Program-made: the position numbers and the translations under genes
In this document: piece after piece, positions 52,687 to 63,036 of the stretch
Layout of the letters: each line of letters opens with the position of its first letter
Numbering within the stretch: position 1 is the first letter of the stretch
Assembly (NCBI RefSeq): GCF_004358695.1
Contig: NZ_SNAA01000008.1
Span: 62,001-126,000 of the forward strand
Origin: Palleronia sediminis
GTDB lineage: Bacteria > Pseudomonadota > Alphaproteobacteria > Rhodobacterales > Rhodobacteraceae
Length of the DNA: 64,000 nt
Direction of reading: 5' to 3'
Notes under the pieces: generated by a model
What the model was told of the DNA's origin: nothing
Seen by the model: the letters and a program-made list of their open reading frames with translations, nothing else
Databases searched by the model: none

Positions 52687-53328
52687 ATGACCCCGGCGCT
52701 GACGCCCGAGATCGTCCTGCAAGCCTATATGCGGGGCATCTTTCCGATGGCCGATCATCGCGACGCGGCCGACGTGTTCTGGGTGGAGCCGCGGATGCGC
52801 GGCATCCTGCCGCTCGACGGGCTGCATGTCTCGCGCTCGCTTGCCCGGCGCATCCGGGCGCGGCCCTTTGCGGTCAGCTATGACCGGGATTTCGCGGGGG
52901 TCGTCGCGGGCTGTGCCGACCGCGCCGAAACCTGGATCAACGCCCCGCTGGTCGAGATCTATTCCGCCCTGCACGCCGGGGGCTTTGCCCATTCCATCGA
53001 GCTATGGGAGGGTGACGCCCTTGTCGGCGGGGTCTTCGGCATCGCCATCGGCGGCGCCTTTTTCGGCGAATCGATGTTCTCGCGCCGCACCGATGCGTCC
53101 AAGATCGCGCTGGTCTATCTGGTCGACCGGCTGCGCGAGGGCGGGTTCCGGCTGTTCGACACGCAGTTCATCACGCCCCATCTCGCCACGCTCGGCGCCG
53201 TCGAGATCCCGCGCGAGGACTACCGTGCGCAACTGGCCGAGGCGATCGCACGCCGCGCCCGGTTCGATCCCGCCCCGCCCGAAGCCCTGCCCGCTCAGGT
53301 GATGCAGCGCAGGACCCAGACGTCATAA
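52687..53328 (+). CDS. aat: Leucyl/phenylalanyl-tRNA--protein transferase
   Basis: 213-residue enzyme of the N-end rule pathway that adds Leu or Phe to proteins with N-terminal Lys or Arg, marking them for ClpS/ClpAP. Motifs are LQAYMRGIFPMAD, VFWVEPRMRGILPL, ETWINAPLVEIYSALH, AHSIELWEGDALVGGVFG and the FFGESMFSR core. It starts immediately after the accC stop with no gap. Its last 34 bases overlap the 3' end of the convergent DUF2155 gene. Confidence 0.95.
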   Translation: MTPALTPEIVLQAYMRGIFPMADHRDAADVFWVEPRMRGILPLDGLHVSRSLARRIRARPFAVSYDRDFAGVVAGCADRAETWINAPLVEIYSALHAGGFAHSIELWEGDALVGGVFGIAIGGAFFGESMFSRRTDASKIALVYLVDRLREGGFRLFDTQFITPHLATLGAVEIPREDYRAQLAEAIARRARFDPAPPEALPAQVMQRRTQTS

Positions 53329-53801
53329 CGCGGATGTTCGAGCGCGTTCAGCGCCGGGCTGGCGGCCACCATCCACCCCGCAAAGGCGTCCTGCCCGGTG
53401 TCGCGCGTGCGGATCGAGAGCCACGCATAGGCGTTGCCGCCCGGATTGGTCTCGGGATAGCGGCAATCGGACAGCGTCACGCTCAGCCGCCCGATCTGCG
53501 CGCTCTGGCCCGAGGCAAGCTCCACGTCGCGCACCGCGCCGGTCAGCTTGTCGAGCGTGCGCAGCACCGCGCCGCGGCCGCTGGCAACGCGGGCGCGCTG
53601 CTCTTCCGTGATGATGCGTTGGCTGTTGAGGCCGAACGGATCGTCGGGGTCGCCGAACAGCTCTTCGGCCCCCTCGAAGATCGAGCCGTTCTCGTCGCCG
53701 GGCGGCGTTTCCTCGAAGCTCGGCAACTCGTCCTGCGCGGCGGCCGTCAGCGGCCACAGCGCCAGCGCCACACAGGCCAGCGCGCGGGCGGCGGGGGTCA
53801 T
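53295..53801 (-). CDS. DUF2155 exported protein
   Basis: 168-residue protein with a signal peptide (ALACVALALWPLTAAAQ) and an acidic linker. The conserved DUF2155 core is RGAVLRTLDKLTGAVRDVEL, LSVTLSDCRYPETNP, AWLSIRTRDTGQDAFAGWM and a final YDVWVLRC. The two cysteines could form a disulfide in the periplasm. Function is unknown. Its start overlaps the stop of the NDUFA12-like gene (ATGA), a pairing I know from Rhodobacteraceae. Confidence 0.85.
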   Translation of the reverse strand: MTPAARALACVALALWPLTAAAQDELPSFEETPPGDENGSIFEGAEELFGDPDDPFGLNSQRIITEEQRARVASGRGAVLRTLDKLTGAVRDVELASGQSAQIGRLSVTLSDCRYPETNPGGNAYAWLSIRTRDTGQDAFAGWMVAASPALNALEHPRYDVWVLRCIT

Positions 53802-54181
53802 TCGGGGCTCCACGCCTCGTAATCCGACCGCGCCTTGGGCTGCGGCTTGCGGATCGAGCCCGCCGGCGCATAGGCCGCGGGCGTTCCGGTCAGGTTCGGC
53901 AGATGGGGCTTTTCCCAGGATTTGCGCACCAGCGGGCGTTCGGTCGGCGGCTCGGCAAAGGTGTGGTGCAGCCAGCCGTGCCATTCGGGGCCGACCCGGC
54001 TCGACTCGGCCTCGCCGTTGAACATCACCCAGCGCCGCTTGTTCTCGCGGTCGGTGTAATAGACGTTCCCGGCCTCGTCCTCGCCGACCTTCACACCCTT
54101 CCGCCAGGTGTTCAGACGGGTGAGCAGGGTCGATCCGTGCCACCACGTGAACGCTTGCAGGATACTTCTCGTGATGCTCAT
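53798..54181 (-). CDS. NADH:ubiquinone oxidoreductase accessory subunit, NDUFA12 family
   Basis: 127-residue homologue of the mitochondrial complex I subunit NDUFA12 (B17.2), found in alphaproteobacterial complex I. The hallmarks are TWWHGSTLLTRLNTWRKGVKVGEDEAGNVYY, the NKRRWVMFNGEAESSRVGPEWHGWLHH block and the Pro-rich WEKPHLPNLTGTP. It probably sits on the peripheral arm of complex I. The ATG at 54181 is preferred over an upstream ATG at 54223 with a non-conserved leader. It is translationally coupled to DUF2155. Confidence 0.92.
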   Translation of the reverse strand: MSITRSILQAFTWWHGSTLLTRLNTWRKGVKVGEDEAGNVYYTDRENKRRWVMFNGEAESSRVGPEWHGWLHHTFAEPPTERPLVRKSWEKPHLPNLTGTPAAYAPAGSIRKPQPKARSDYEAWSPE

Positions 54182-54302
54182 CGCACGCTCCTCGTCGCGT
54201 CGGGTGAAACGGATATGGCGCATGTCGCAAGGCGCGTCCAGCGGCCGCGCGTGGTCCGAAAGGCCGCGATCGCGGCCCGGCCGTATCCCGCGCGTCGGAG
54301 GC

Positions 54303-54324
54303 GGCGGGGCGGCACCGCCCCGCC
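54303..54324. terminator. Perfect hairpin after clpX
   Basis: GGCGGGGCGG-CA-CCGCCCCGCC forms a 10-bp stem right after the clpX stop on the minus strand. The loop is very short and no T-tract follows, so efficiency is uncertain. Confidence 0.55.
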
Positions 54325-54329
54325 GATCC

Positions 54330-55592
54330 TCACCCCGCGGTCGCGGGCTTTTTCTTGGACGTTTCCGCGTGGATCATCAGCGGTTGCGCGTCCGAGGTCA
54401 CGGCCTCTTCGTTGACGACGACCTCTTCGACGCTGTCCATGCCCGGCAGGTCGAACATCGTGTTGAGCAGGATGTCCTCCATGATCGAGCGCAGGCCGCG
54501 CGCGCCGGTCTTGCGTTCGATCGCGCGCTTGGCGATGGCGGTCAGCGCATCCTCGGTAAAGGTGAGCTGCACGTTCTCGAGCTCGAACAGGCGCTGATAC
54601 TGCTTGACCAGCGCGTTCTTGGGCTTGGTCAGGATCGTGACCAGCGCATCCTCGTCGAGATCCTCGAGCGTCGCGATCACCGGCAGGCGGCCGACGAATT
54701 CGGGGATCAGGCCGAATTTCAACAGATCCTCGGGCTCGAGCTCGGTCAGCAATTCGCCGGTGCCGCGATCCTCGGCCGATTTCACATCCGCGCCGAACCC
54801 GATGGCCGAGCCCTTGCCGCGCTGCGCGATGATCTTTTCCAGCCCCGCAAAGGCGCCGCCGCAGATGAACAGGATATTCGTCGTGTCGACCTGCAGGAAC
54901 TCCTGCTGGGGATGCTTGCGGCCGCCCTGCGGCGGGACGCTGGCGACGGTGCCCTCCATGATCTTGAGCAGCGCCTGCTGCACCCCCTCGCCCGAGACGT
55001 CGCGGGTGATCGAGGGATTGTCCGACTTGCGCGTGATCTTGTCGACCTCGTCGATATAGACGATGCCGCGCTGCGCGCGCTCGACGTTGTACTCGCTCGC
55101 CTGAAGCAGCTTGAGGATGATGTTCTCCACATCCTCGCCGACATAGCCGGCCTCGGTCAGGGTGGTCGCGTCGGCCATGGTAAAGGGCACGTCGATGATC
55201 CGCGCGAGCGTCTGGGCGAGCAGCGTCTTGCCGCAGCCGGTCGGGCCGACGAGCATGATGTTGGATTTCGCCAGCTCGATATCGGTCTTTCCGGCGTGGT
55301 TGAGCCGCTTGTAGTGGTTGTGCACCGCGACCGACAGCACCCGCTTGGCCATCTGCTGGCCGATCACGTAATCGTCGAGAACGTCGCAGATTTCCTTGGG
55401 CGTGGGCACCCCGTCCGAGGATTTCAGACCGGTGCTCTTGGTCTCTTCGCGGATGATGTCCATGCACAGCTCGACGCATTCGTCGCAGATGAACACCGTC
55501 GGGCCGGCGATGAGCTTTCGGACCTCGTGCTGGCTCTTGCCGCAGAAGGAGCAATAGAGTGTGTTCTTACTGTCGCCGGAATTGTTCGCCAT
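54330..55592 (-). CDS. clpX: ClpX ATPase subunit of ClpXP protease
   Basis: 420-residue AAA+ unfoldase that feeds substrates to ClpP. The N-terminal zinc finger carries YCSFCGKSQ and [10 protein letters not shown]. Walker A is GPTGCGKT, Walker B is IVYIDEVDK, the pore loop and arginine-finger regions follow, and the ClpP-docking IGF-type loop is represented by SAIGFGAD. Length is standard. It lies downstream of clpP with 124 bases between, the usual order. Confidence 0.97.
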   Translation of the reverse strand: MANNSGDSKNTLYCSFCGKSQHEVRKLIAGPTVFICDECVELCMDIIREETKSTGLKSSDGVPTPKEICDVLDDYVIGQQMAKRVLSVAVHNHYKRLNHAGKTDIELAKSNIMLVGPTGCGKTLLAQTLARIIDVPFTMADATTLTEAGYVGEDVENIILKLLQASEYNVERAQRGIVYIDEVDKITRKSDNPSITRDVSGEGVQQALLKIMEGTVASVPPQGGRKHPQQEFLQVDTTNILFICGGAFAGLEKIIAQRGKGSAIGFGADVKSAEDRGTGELLTELEPEDLLKFGLIPEFVGRLPVIATLEDLDEDALVTILTKPKNALVKQYQRLFELENVQLTFTEDALTAIAKRAIERKTGARGLRSIMEDILLNTMFDLPGMDSVEEVVVNEEAVTSDAQPLMIHAETSKKKPATAG

Positions 55593-55716
55593 GCTCGTCC
55601 TTCGGGGCCTTTGGGCCCGCAGATTTGGGGTGCCGCGGGGGCGCTTTCCCGTGCTTCGGTGACCGTCCCGACCCTAGGGGAGCGTCGGACCGGTCGCAAT
55701 CGCTAAAAATCCGCCG

Positions 55717-56343
55717 TCACTCGGCGTCGGGCTTGGCCCGGTTCTCGACGATCTCGTCGATATGGCCCCAGTCCTTGGCCTCTTGCGGGGTCATCCACTT
55801 GTCGCGGTCCAGCGCGCGCTGCACCGTCTCGTAGTCCTGTCCCGTATGCTTCATGTAGAGCTTGTAGAGCACTTCGCGCGTCCGCTCGATATGGCGGGCC
55901 GAGATCAGGATATCCTCGGCCATGCCCTGCGACCCGCCCGAGGGCTGGTGGACCATGATCTCGGAATTGGGCAGCGAGAACCGCATCCCCTTTTCGCCGC
56001 CGACCGCGATCACAGACCCCATCGAGGCCGCCATGCCGCAGACCAGCGTCGAGACCGCCGGGCGGATATACTGCATCGTGTCGTATATCGACATCCCGGC
56101 ATGAACGGCCCCGCCGGGGGAGTTGATATACATCGAGATTTCCTTTTTCGGGTTCTCGGCCTCGAGATGGAGGAGCTGCGCGACGACGAGGTTGCTCATG
56201 CCATCGTGAACGGGGCCGTTCACGAAAACGATCCGCTCTTTCAGCAGGCGCGAGAAAATGTCGTAGGCGCGTTCGCCGCGGCTGGTCTGTTCGACCACCA
56301 TGGGGACGAGGTTGTTCGTGAAATAAGCGGTGGGGTCGATCAT
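55717..56343 (-). CDS. clpP: ClpP proteolytic subunit
   Basis: 208-residue serine peptidase. The nucleophile is in [10 protein letters not shown], the histidine is in IMVHQPSGG, and the aspartate lies in the DRDKWM helix region. The family start [30 protein letters not shown] gives a short propeptide. I chose the ATG at 56343 (MIDPTAYF); an open extension upstream is not conserved. ClpX follows on the same strand. Confidence 0.97.
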   Translation of the reverse strand: MIDPTAYFTNNLVPMVVEQTSRGERAYDIFSRLLKERIVFVNGPVHDGMSNLVVAQLLHLEAENPKKEISMYINSPGGAVHAGMSIYDTMQYIRPAVSTLVCGMAASMGSVIAVGGEKGMRFSLPNSEIMVHQPSGGSQGMAEDILISARHIERTREVLYKLYMKHTGQDYETVQRALDRDKWMTPQEAKDWGHIDEIVENRAKPDAE

Positions 56344-56458
56344 GCCTGCTCCGTTCCTTGGCCTGGCCTGTATGACCTGCCTTGATTGACAGAGTCTTAT
56401 TATCGCCCCCACCCACCCGCAAGGGCAGCCCCGCGAGGCAAATCGCCCGACCGCCCGC

Positions 56459-57946
56459 TCAGACCGACATCGTCGCGGCCACCGCGCGTTTCCAGCGGTC
56501 GTATTTCGCCGCCCGCGCCGCGTCGTCCATCGCGGGTTCGAAGGTGCGCTCCAGCTTCCATTGGGCGGCAAAACCGGCCTTGTCGGGATAGATCCCGGCC
56601 GTCATGCCGGCCAGCCACGCAGCCCCCAGCGCCGTGGTCTCGACAACTTCGGGGCGGTCGACCTTGGCGCCGATGATGTCGCTGAGAAACTGCATCGCCC
56701 AGTCCGACGCGCTCATCCCGCCATCGACGCGCAGCGTGCGCGGATCGTCCATGTCCTGCCAGTCCGAACGCATCGCCTCGAGCAGGTCGCGCGTCTGGTA
56801 GCCCACCGATTGCAGGGCCGCGCGGGCGAATTCCTCGGGGCCCGACCCGCGGGTGAGCCCGTAGATCGCGCCCCGGCACTCGGCATTCCAGTAGGGCGCG
56901 CCCAGCCCCACGAAGGCGGGCACGAGCACCACGTCCTGCAGGTCGTCCGCCCTCTCGGCCAGGGCCTGCGTCTCGGAGGCCGCGCGGATGATCTTGAGCC
57001 CGTCGCGCAGCCATTGCACCACCGCGCCGGCGACAAAGATCGATCCCTCGAGCGCATAGGTCGGCTTGCCGTTCAGCTGGTAGGCCACCGTCGTCAGCAG
57101 CCGGTTGCCCGAGCGCACCGCCGTCTCGCCGGTATTGAGCAGCGCAAAACAGCCCGTGCCATAGGTCGATTTCAGCATCCCCGGCTCGAAACAGGCCTGC
57201 CCGATCGTGGCCGCCTGCTGGTCGCCCGCGACGCCCAGAATGGGGATCTCGTGGCCGAAGAGGTCGTGCCGCGTCATGCCGAACTCGCCCGCGCTGTCGC
57301 GCACCTCGGGCAGCATCTCCATCGGGATGTCGAGCATCTTGCAGATCGTCGAGGACCAGCGCCCCTTGAAGCTGTCGTAAAGCAGCGTCCGGCAGGCATT
57401 CGTGGCATCTGTGACATGCGCCCGCCCGCCGGTCATGCGCCAGATCAGGTAGGTGTCGACCGTGCCGAACAGCAATTCGCCCCGGCGCGCCCGCTCGCGC
57501 GCGCCCTCGACGTGATCGAGGATCCATTTCAGCTTGGTGCCCGAGAAATACGGATCGAGCAGCAGCCCGGTCTTTTCGATCACCGTATCCTCGTATCCCG
57601 CCTCCTTGAGATCGCGGCAGATCCCGGCGGTGCGGCGATCCTGCCAGACGATGGCGCGGTGCACGGCGCGGCCGGTGTCCTTTTCCCAGACCACGACCGT
57701 CTCGCGCTGGTTGGTGATGCCGATGCCCGCGATCTCGCGCTCGGGGATGCCCGCCTTTTCGATGGCCGAGCGGCAGACCGCCGCGGTCGAGGCCCAGAGA
57801 TCCGAGGGGTCGTGCTCCACCCAGCCGGAATCGGGAAAATGCTGTTCGAACTCTTCCTGGGCCTGAGCCACGATCTTCATGCCGGCATCGAACAGGATCG
57901 CCCGGCTCGACGTCGTGCCCTGGTCGATGGCCATGATATACGGCAT
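56459..57946 (-). CDS. glpK: Glycerol kinase
   Basis: 495-residue FGGY-family kinase making glycerol-3-phosphate in the cytosol. It shows the start [18 protein letters not shown], the substrate-binding [12 protein letters not shown], the [13 protein letters not shown] phosphate loop and the C-terminal [19 protein letters not shown] signature. GGGAGGGGGG precedes the ATG at 57946. It is downstream of glpD with 75 bases between, so both enzymes of glycerol catabolism are probably co-transcribed. No glpF or glpR is seen here. Confidence 0.96.
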   Translation of the reverse strand: MPYIMAIDQGTTSSRAILFDAGMKIVAQAQEEFEQHFPDSGWVEHDPSDLWASTAAVCRSAIEKAGIPEREIAGIGITNQRETVVVWEKDTGRAVHRAIVWQDRRTAGICRDLKEAGYEDTVIEKTGLLLDPYFSGTKLKWILDHVEGARERARRGELLFGTVDTYLIWRMTGGRAHVTDATNACRTLLYDSFKGRWSSTICKMLDIPMEMLPEVRDSAGEFGMTRHDLFGHEIPILGVAGDQQAATIGQACFEPGMLKSTYGTGCFALLNTGETAVRSGNRLLTTVAYQLNGKPTYALEGSIFVAGAVVQWLRDGLKIIRAASETQALAERADDLQDVVLVPAFVGLGAPYWNAECRGAIYGLTRGSGPEEFARAALQSVGYQTRDLLEAMRSDWQDMDDPRTLRVDGGMSASDWAMQFLSDIIGAKVDRPEVVETTALGAAWLAGMTAGIYPDKAGFAAQWKLERTFEPAMDDAARAAKYDRWKRAVAATMSV

Positions 57947-58021
57947 GAAAGCCCCCCTCCCTCGTGGCGTGCGCGTCATGATACCGCGCGCGACGGTCGC
58001 GTAAACCCTTGGGGCGCGCCG

Positions 58022-59644
58022 CTATTCGGCGGCCTGCCGGCTGCGCCGCTCCTGCTGCATCCAGCGGTCGAGCGCGTCGATCTGCTCGGGCGTCATGCGC
58101 AGGCCCAGCTTGGTGCGGCGCCACACGACATCCTCGGCGCGGCGAGCGTATTCGTGTTCCATCTGCCACCGCACCTCGGCCTCGGTCAGGGTGCCGCCGA
58201 AATCGCGGCCCATTTCGGCCGCCGTCCCCGCACCGGCGCAGATCTGCCGCGCCTCGGTGCCATAGGCCCGCACCAGCCGCCGCGCCCAGTAGCCGTCGAG
58301 GAACGGATGCGCCTCGCGCAGCCGCGCGGCGAGCGCATCGGCGCCGTTCACCTCGAAATCCCCGCCCGGAAGCGCCACGCCCGCCGTCCAGTCGCCCGGC
58401 AGGCCCGGAAAGAACGGCGCGAGCTTGGCGATGGCCTGCTCGGCGAGCTTGCGATAGGTGGTGATCTTGCCGCCGAAGATGCTGAGGATCGGCGGCTCGG
58501 ACCCGAGCGGCCCGTCCGTGGCCGGCCCCGCGTCGAGGCTCAGCACATAGTCGCGCGTCGCAGCCGTCGCCGATTTGGCGCCGTCATCGTAGAGCGGGCG
58601 CACCCCCGAATAGGTCCAGACGATATCCTCGGGCGTCACCTCTTTCTTGAAGTAGCTCGAGGCAAAGCGGCAGAGGTATCGCTTTTCCTCGGCGCTGGCC
58701 TCGGCGGGCACCGAAGGATCCTGCCCGTGATCCTTGTCGGTGGTGCCGATCAGGGTAAAATCGGTCTCGTAGGGGATGGCAAAGATGATCCGCCCGTCCT
58801 CGCCCTGAAAGAAATAGGCCTTGTCGTGGTCGAACAGGCGGCGCACGACGATATGGCTGCCGCGCACAAGCCGCACCCCTTCCGAGCTGTTCATCCGCAC
58901 CGTGTTGCGCACGACATTCTCGACCCAGGGGCCGCCCGCATTGACCAGCGCGCGGGCCATGTGGTCGCTTTGCGCGCCGGTCTCGACATCCTCGACCTGG
59001 ATGCGCCAGACATCGCCCTCGCGGCTGGCCTCGACCACCTTCGAGCGGGTCATGATCGTGGCGCCCCGCGCCTCGGCATCGCGCGCGTTCAGCACGACGA
59101 GCCGCGAATCCTCGACCCAGCAATCGCTGTATTCGTAGGCCTTGGCGAAACGGTCCTGCAACGGGCGCCCCTCGGGGGCGGTCCTGAGGTCGAGCGTCCT
59201 GGTGCCGGGCAGATATTGGCGCCCGCCGAGATTATCATAAAGAAACAGCCCCATGCGGATCAGCCAATCGGGCCGCCGCCCCTTCATCCAGGGCATGGCG
59301 CGATTGAGCAGTTTCGAGGTCGGCGTCTCGCCCTCGAACCGCATGTCGGGGCTGTAGGGCAGCACGAAACGCATCGGCCACGAGATATGCGGCATCGCCT
59401 TGAGCAGCGTCTCGCGCTCGATCAGCGCCTTGCGCACCAGCCCGAACTCGAAAAACTCGAGATAGCGCAGCCCGCCATGGAACAGCTTGGTCGATTTGGA
59501 CGAGGTCGCCTCGGCCAGATCGCCCTTTTCGGCCAGCGCCACCGACAGGCCGCGCCCCTGCGCGTCGCGCGCGATCCCGGTTCCGTTGACGCCGCCGCCG
59601 ATGACGAACAGGTCGAAGACGTGGCGATCCACGGTCGTGGTCAT
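58022..59644 (-). CDS. glpD: Aerobic glycerol-3-phosphate dehydrogenase
   Basis: 540-residue FAD enzyme attached to the inner membrane that oxidises glycerol-3-phosphate to dihydroxyacetone phosphate and passes electrons to quinone. The FAD motif FVIGGGVNGTGIARDAQGRG is followed by KGDLAEATSSKSTKLFHGGL and YLEFFEFGLVRKAL. GlpD C-terminal features are EVRWQMEHEYARRAEDVVWRR. GGGGAGGA precedes the ATG at 59644. It is the first gene of the glpDK unit. Confidence 0.96.
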   Translation of the reverse strand: MTTTVDRHVFDLFVIGGGVNGTGIARDAQGRGLSVALAEKGDLAEATSSKSTKLFHGGLRYLEFFEFGLVRKALIERETLLKAMPHISWPMRFVLPYSPDMRFEGETPTSKLLNRAMPWMKGRRPDWLIRMGLFLYDNLGGRQYLPGTRTLDLRTAPEGRPLQDRFAKAYEYSDCWVEDSRLVVLNARDAEARGATIMTRSKVVEASREGDVWRIQVEDVETGAQSDHMARALVNAGGPWVENVVRNTVRMNSSEGVRLVRGSHIVVRRLFDHDKAYFFQGEDGRIIFAIPYETDFTLIGTTDKDHGQDPSVPAEASAEEKRYLCRFASSYFKKEVTPEDIVWTYSGVRPLYDDGAKSATAATRDYVLSLDAGPATDGPLGSEPPILSIFGGKITTYRKLAEQAIAKLAPFFPGLPGDWTAGVALPGGDFEVNGADALAARLREAHPFLDGYWARRLVRAYGTEARQICAGAGTAAEMGRDFGGTLTEAEVRWQMEHEYARRAEDVVWRRTKLGLRMTPEQIDALDRWMQQERRSRQAAE

Positions 59645-59743
59645 GTCGGTCCTCCCCTCGGGTGGTTTCAGGTCGATCATAGGGCGGACGGCCCGAAATG
59701 GCAGGGGGCGCCGCGACCCACCGGCCGCGACGCCCGCCCCGCC

Positions 59744-59759
59744 GACGCCTCCCGGCGTC
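59744..59759 (-). terminator. Hairpin at the end of pntB
   Basis: GACGCC-TCCC-GGCGTC forms a 6-bp stem with a 4-base loop that overlaps the last base of the pntB stop codon. It is short and has no clear T-run, so a weak terminator is possible. Confidence 0.45.
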
Positions 59760-61252
59760 TAGAGCTTTTGCAGCAGCGCGGTCACGCTGTCCTTGGCATC
59801 GCCGTAGAACATGCGCGTGTTCTCCTTGAAGAACAGCGGGTTCTCGATGCCCGAATAGCCCGTCCCCTGCCCGCGCTTGCTGACAAAGACCTGCTTGGCC
59901 TTCCACACCTCGAGCACGGGCATCCCCGCGATGGGCGAGTTCGGATCGTCCTGCGCGGCCGGGTTGACGATATCGTTCGAGCCGATGACGATCACGACAT
60001 CGGTATCGGGGAAGTCCTCGTTGATCTCGTCCATCTCGAGCACGATGTCGTAAGGCACCTTGGCCTCGGCCAGCAGCACGTTCATGTGACCCGGCAGGCG
60101 TCCGGCGACGGGGTGGATGGCGAAACGCACCGTCTTGCCCTCGTCGCGCAGCTTGCGCGTCAGCTCGGCTACCGCCGATTGCGCCTGCGCCACCGCCATG
60201 CCGTAGCCCGGCACGATCACGACGCTGTCGGCCTCCTGCAAAGCGGTCGCCACGCCATCGGCGTCGATGGCGACCTGTTCGCCCTCGACCGCCATCTGCT
60301 CGCCCGCGCTGCCGCCCCATCCGCCGAGGATCACCGACACGAAGGACCGGTTCATCGCCTTGCACATGATGTAGCTGAGGATCGCGCCCGACGAGCCGAC
60401 CAGCGCGCCCACGACGATCAGCAGGTCGTTGCCGAGCGAAAAGCCGATCGCGGCCGCGGCCCAACCCGAATAGCTGTTCAGCATCGACACGACCACGGGC
60501 ATGTCGGCGCCGCCGATCCCCATGATGAGGTGATAGCCGATGAAAAGCGCGGCCAGCGTCATCAGGATCAGCGGAAAGGCTCCGCCGCCCGCGACGTACC
60601 AGAACAGGCAGAGCACCGCGACCGTGGCCGCGACCGCGTTCAGCATGTGCCCGCCGGGCAGTTGCTTTGCGGCCGAGTTCACCCGGCCGGCGAGCTTGCC
60701 ATAGGCGATGACGGACCCGGTAAAGGTGATCGCGCCGATGAAGACCCCGAGGAACAGCTCGATCTGGAGGATCGTGATCTCGACCGGGATCTTCTTGGCC
60801 ACCACCGCGCCGAAGCCGCGGAAGCTGTCGGCGACGATGGCCCCGGCCAGCGCGGCCTCGGGCGTCTCGGCATAGCCGCGCGGAAAGGCGAGCCCCGCCT
60901 CGGCAAAGGCCGTCGCGACGCGGCCGATCTCGATATGGGCGTTGAAGCCGACGAACACGGCGGCGAGCCCGACGAGGCTGTGCATGGCCGCGACCAGCTC
61001 GGGCATCTGCGTCATCTGCACCCGGTTGGCGAGCTGCCAGCCGATGACCCCGCCCGCGCCGATCAGCACGATAGACAGAAGCCACAGCCCCGCACCGGGC
61101 CCGATCAGCGTGGCCAGCACCGCGATTGCCATGCCCGCGATGCCGTACCAGACCGCGCGCTTGGCCGATTCCTGCCCCGACAGCCCGCCCAGCGACAGGA
61201 TGAACAGGACGGCTGCGACCACGTAGGCCGCGTTGGTGAATCCGAGTTCCAT
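59759..61252 (-). CDS. pntB: NAD(P) transhydrogenase subunit beta
   Basis: 497-residue subunit. About eight or nine transmembrane helices, starting [18 protein letters not shown] and including the conserved [20 protein letters not shown], are followed by the NADP-binding domain III with [33 protein letters not shown] and [14 protein letters not shown]. The enzyme uses the proton gradient to make NADPH from NADH. It follows pntA by 12 bases. Confidence 0.96.
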   Translation of the reverse strand: MELGFTNAAYVVAAVLFILSLGGLSGQESAKRAVWYGIAGMAIAVLATLIGPGAGLWLLSIVLIGAGGVIGWQLANRVQMTQMPELVAAMHSLVGLAAVFVGFNAHIEIGRVATAFAEAGLAFPRGYAETPEAALAGAIVADSFRGFGAVVAKKIPVEITILQIELFLGVFIGAITFTGSVIAYGKLAGRVNSAAKQLPGGHMLNAVAATVAVLCLFWYVAGGGAFPLILMTLAALFIGYHLIMGIGGADMPVVVSMLNSYSGWAAAAIGFSLGNDLLIVVGALVGSSGAILSYIMCKAMNRSFVSVILGGWGGSAGEQMAVEGEQVAIDADGVATALQEADSVVIVPGYGMAVAQAQSAVAELTRKLRDEGKTVRFAIHPVAGRLPGHMNVLLAEAKVPYDIVLEMDEINEDFPDTDVVIVIGSNDIVNPAAQDDPNSPIAGMPVLEVWKAKQVFVSKRGQGTGYSGIENPLFFKENTRMFYGDAKDSVTALLQKL

Positions 61253-61264
61253 GATCCCTGCCCC

Positions 61265-62839
61265 TTACGACTTCTGGAACATGGCGAGCATGCGCCGCGT
61301 CACCATGAAACCGCCGAATATGTTGATGCCCGCCATGAAGACCGACAATGCCGCCAGCAGGATCACCAGGAAACTGCCTGACCCGATCTGCAGGATCGCG
61401 CCCAGGATGATGATCGACGAGATCGCGTTCGTGACCGCCATCAGCGGCGTGTGCAGCGAATGCGCGACGCCCCAGATGACCTGGAACCCGACGAAACAGG
61501 CCAGCATGAAGACGATGAAATGCTGCATGAACGAGGCCGGCGTGAAGAGCCCTGCCAGCAGCACCAGCGCGCCGCCCGCGGCCAGCATCGTGACCTGGCT
61601 CTTGGTCTGGGCGCGGAACGCTTCGACCTCGGCCGCGCGGCGTTCCTCGGGGGTGAGTTCGCGGGCCTTCTCGCGCTTGGGCTGGGCCGCGATGGCGCGC
61701 GTCTTGGGCGCCGGCGGCGGCCATGTCACCTCGCCGCCATGCGCGACGGTGGCGCCGCGGATCACGTCGTCCTCCATGTCGTGGACGATCCGCCCGTCCT
61801 TCTCGGGGGTCAGATCGGCCAGCATGTGCCGGATGTTCGTCGCGAAGAGGGTCGAGCTTTGCGTGGCCATGCGGCTGGGGAAATCGGTATAGCCGATGAT
61901 GACCACGCCGTTATCGGTGACGATGCGCTCGTCCTTGACGGTGAGCTTGCAGTTGCCGCCCTTTTCCGCCGCGAGATCGACGATGACCGAGCCGGGCTTC
62001 ATCGAGCGGACCATGTCCTCGGTCCAGAGCTCGGGCGCCTCGCGGTTGGGAATCAGCGCGGTGGTGACGACGATATCGACGGTGGGCGCCAGTTCGCGGA
62101 ACCGCGCAAGCTGGGCCTCGCGGAACTCGGGGCTCGAGGGCGCGGCATAGCCGCCGGTCTCGGCGCCGTCGGTCGTGGCCTCGTCGAAATCGAGATAGAC
62201 GAACTCCGCCCCCATGGAGCCGACCTGCTCGGCCACCTCGGGGCGCACGTCGAAGGCGAGCGTGATCGCGCCGAGGCTGGTCGACGTGCCGATGGCCGCG
62301 AGCCCCGCGACGCCCGCGCCCACGACCAGCACGCGCGCCGGCGGCACCTTGCCGGCGGCGGTGATCTGGCCGGTGAGGAAGCGGCCGAAATTGTTGGCCG
62401 CCTCGATCACGGCGCGATAGCCCGCGATATTGGCCATCGAGCTCAGCGCGTCCATCTTCTGCGCGCGGCTGATCCGCGGCACCATGTCCATCGCCATGAC
62501 GGTCGCGCCGCGCTCGGCCGCGCGTTTCATCAAGGCCTCGTTCTGGGCGGGGTAGAAGAACGAGATCAGCGTCTGCCCCTCGCGCAGCATGTCGACCTCG
62601 GCCTCGGTCGGGGGCTGCACCTTGGCGATCACGTCGGCGGCGGCGAACACCGCCTGCGCGTCGTCCAGCACTTCGACCCCAGCGGCGCGATAGGCCTCGT
62701 CGGTGAAATCGGCCCGCGCGCCCGCGCCCGATTCGACGATGCAGGAATGGCCGAGCTTGGCGATCGCCTCGGCCGATGCCGGGGTCAGGGCGACCCGCGC
62801 CTCGTTCGGGGCCGTTTCCCCGATGACACCTAGTTTCAT
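61265..62839 (-). CDS. pntA: NAD(P) transhydrogenase subunit alpha (single-chain)
   Basis: 524-residue subunit with the NAD-binding domain I ([42 protein letters not shown]) and three or four C-terminal helices ([39 protein letters not shown]). In some alphaproteobacteria alpha is split into two genes (pntAA/pntAB); here it is fused as in E. coli. The ATG at 62839 gives the canonical start; the longer upstream frame is not conserved. It diverges from kynureninase. Confidence 0.95.
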   Translation of the reverse strand: MKLGVIGETAPNEARVALTPASAEAIAKLGHSCIVESGAGARADFTDEAYRAAGVEVLDDAQAVFAAADVIAKVQPPTEAEVDMLREGQTLISFFYPAQNEALMKRAAERGATVMAMDMVPRISRAQKMDALSSMANIAGYRAVIEAANNFGRFLTGQITAAGKVPPARVLVVGAGVAGLAAIGTSTSLGAITLAFDVRPEVAEQVGSMGAEFVYLDFDEATTDGAETGGYAAPSSPEFREAQLARFRELAPTVDIVVTTALIPNREAPELWTEDMVRSMKPGSVIVDLAAEKGGNCKLTVKDERIVTDNGVVIIGYTDFPSRMATQSSTLFATNIRHMLADLTPEKDGRIVHDMEDDVIRGATVAHGGEVTWPPPAPKTRAIAAQPKREKARELTPEERRAAEVEAFRAQTKSQVTMLAAGGALVLLAGLFTPASFMQHFIVFMLACFVGFQVIWGVAHSLHTPLMAVTNAISSIIILGAILQIGSGSFLVILLAALSVFMAGINIFGGFMVTRRMLAMFQKS

Positions 62840-63036
62840 TCCCGTCCCCCTCTGGATCGCGCGACCGTGAAGATATGGCCCGTCCCGTCTATGCCCCGCA
62901 ACAATCTTTCGCAAGCGCGCCGCGATACGATCTGTCGCACCCTGTCCGCCGCCAGTCCACGGGCCGGCCTTTTCGTCTTTTCCGCACGCCACCCGCGCTC
63001 TAGCAAGGCCGCGACACCCCTGACGGAGCGACGCCC

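Noticed and set aside
56383-56396. TTGATTGACAG upstream of clpP as an FNR box
   Set aside because: The right half does not match ATCAA, and the spacing of the two halves is wrong.
56561-61381. A continuous 1606-codon open frame on the plus strand
   Set aside because: It lies exactly opposite glpK, glpD and pntB, which have clear family motifs. Its composition (Arg, Gly, Gln, His, Asp) is what the reverse strand of GC-rich genes gives.
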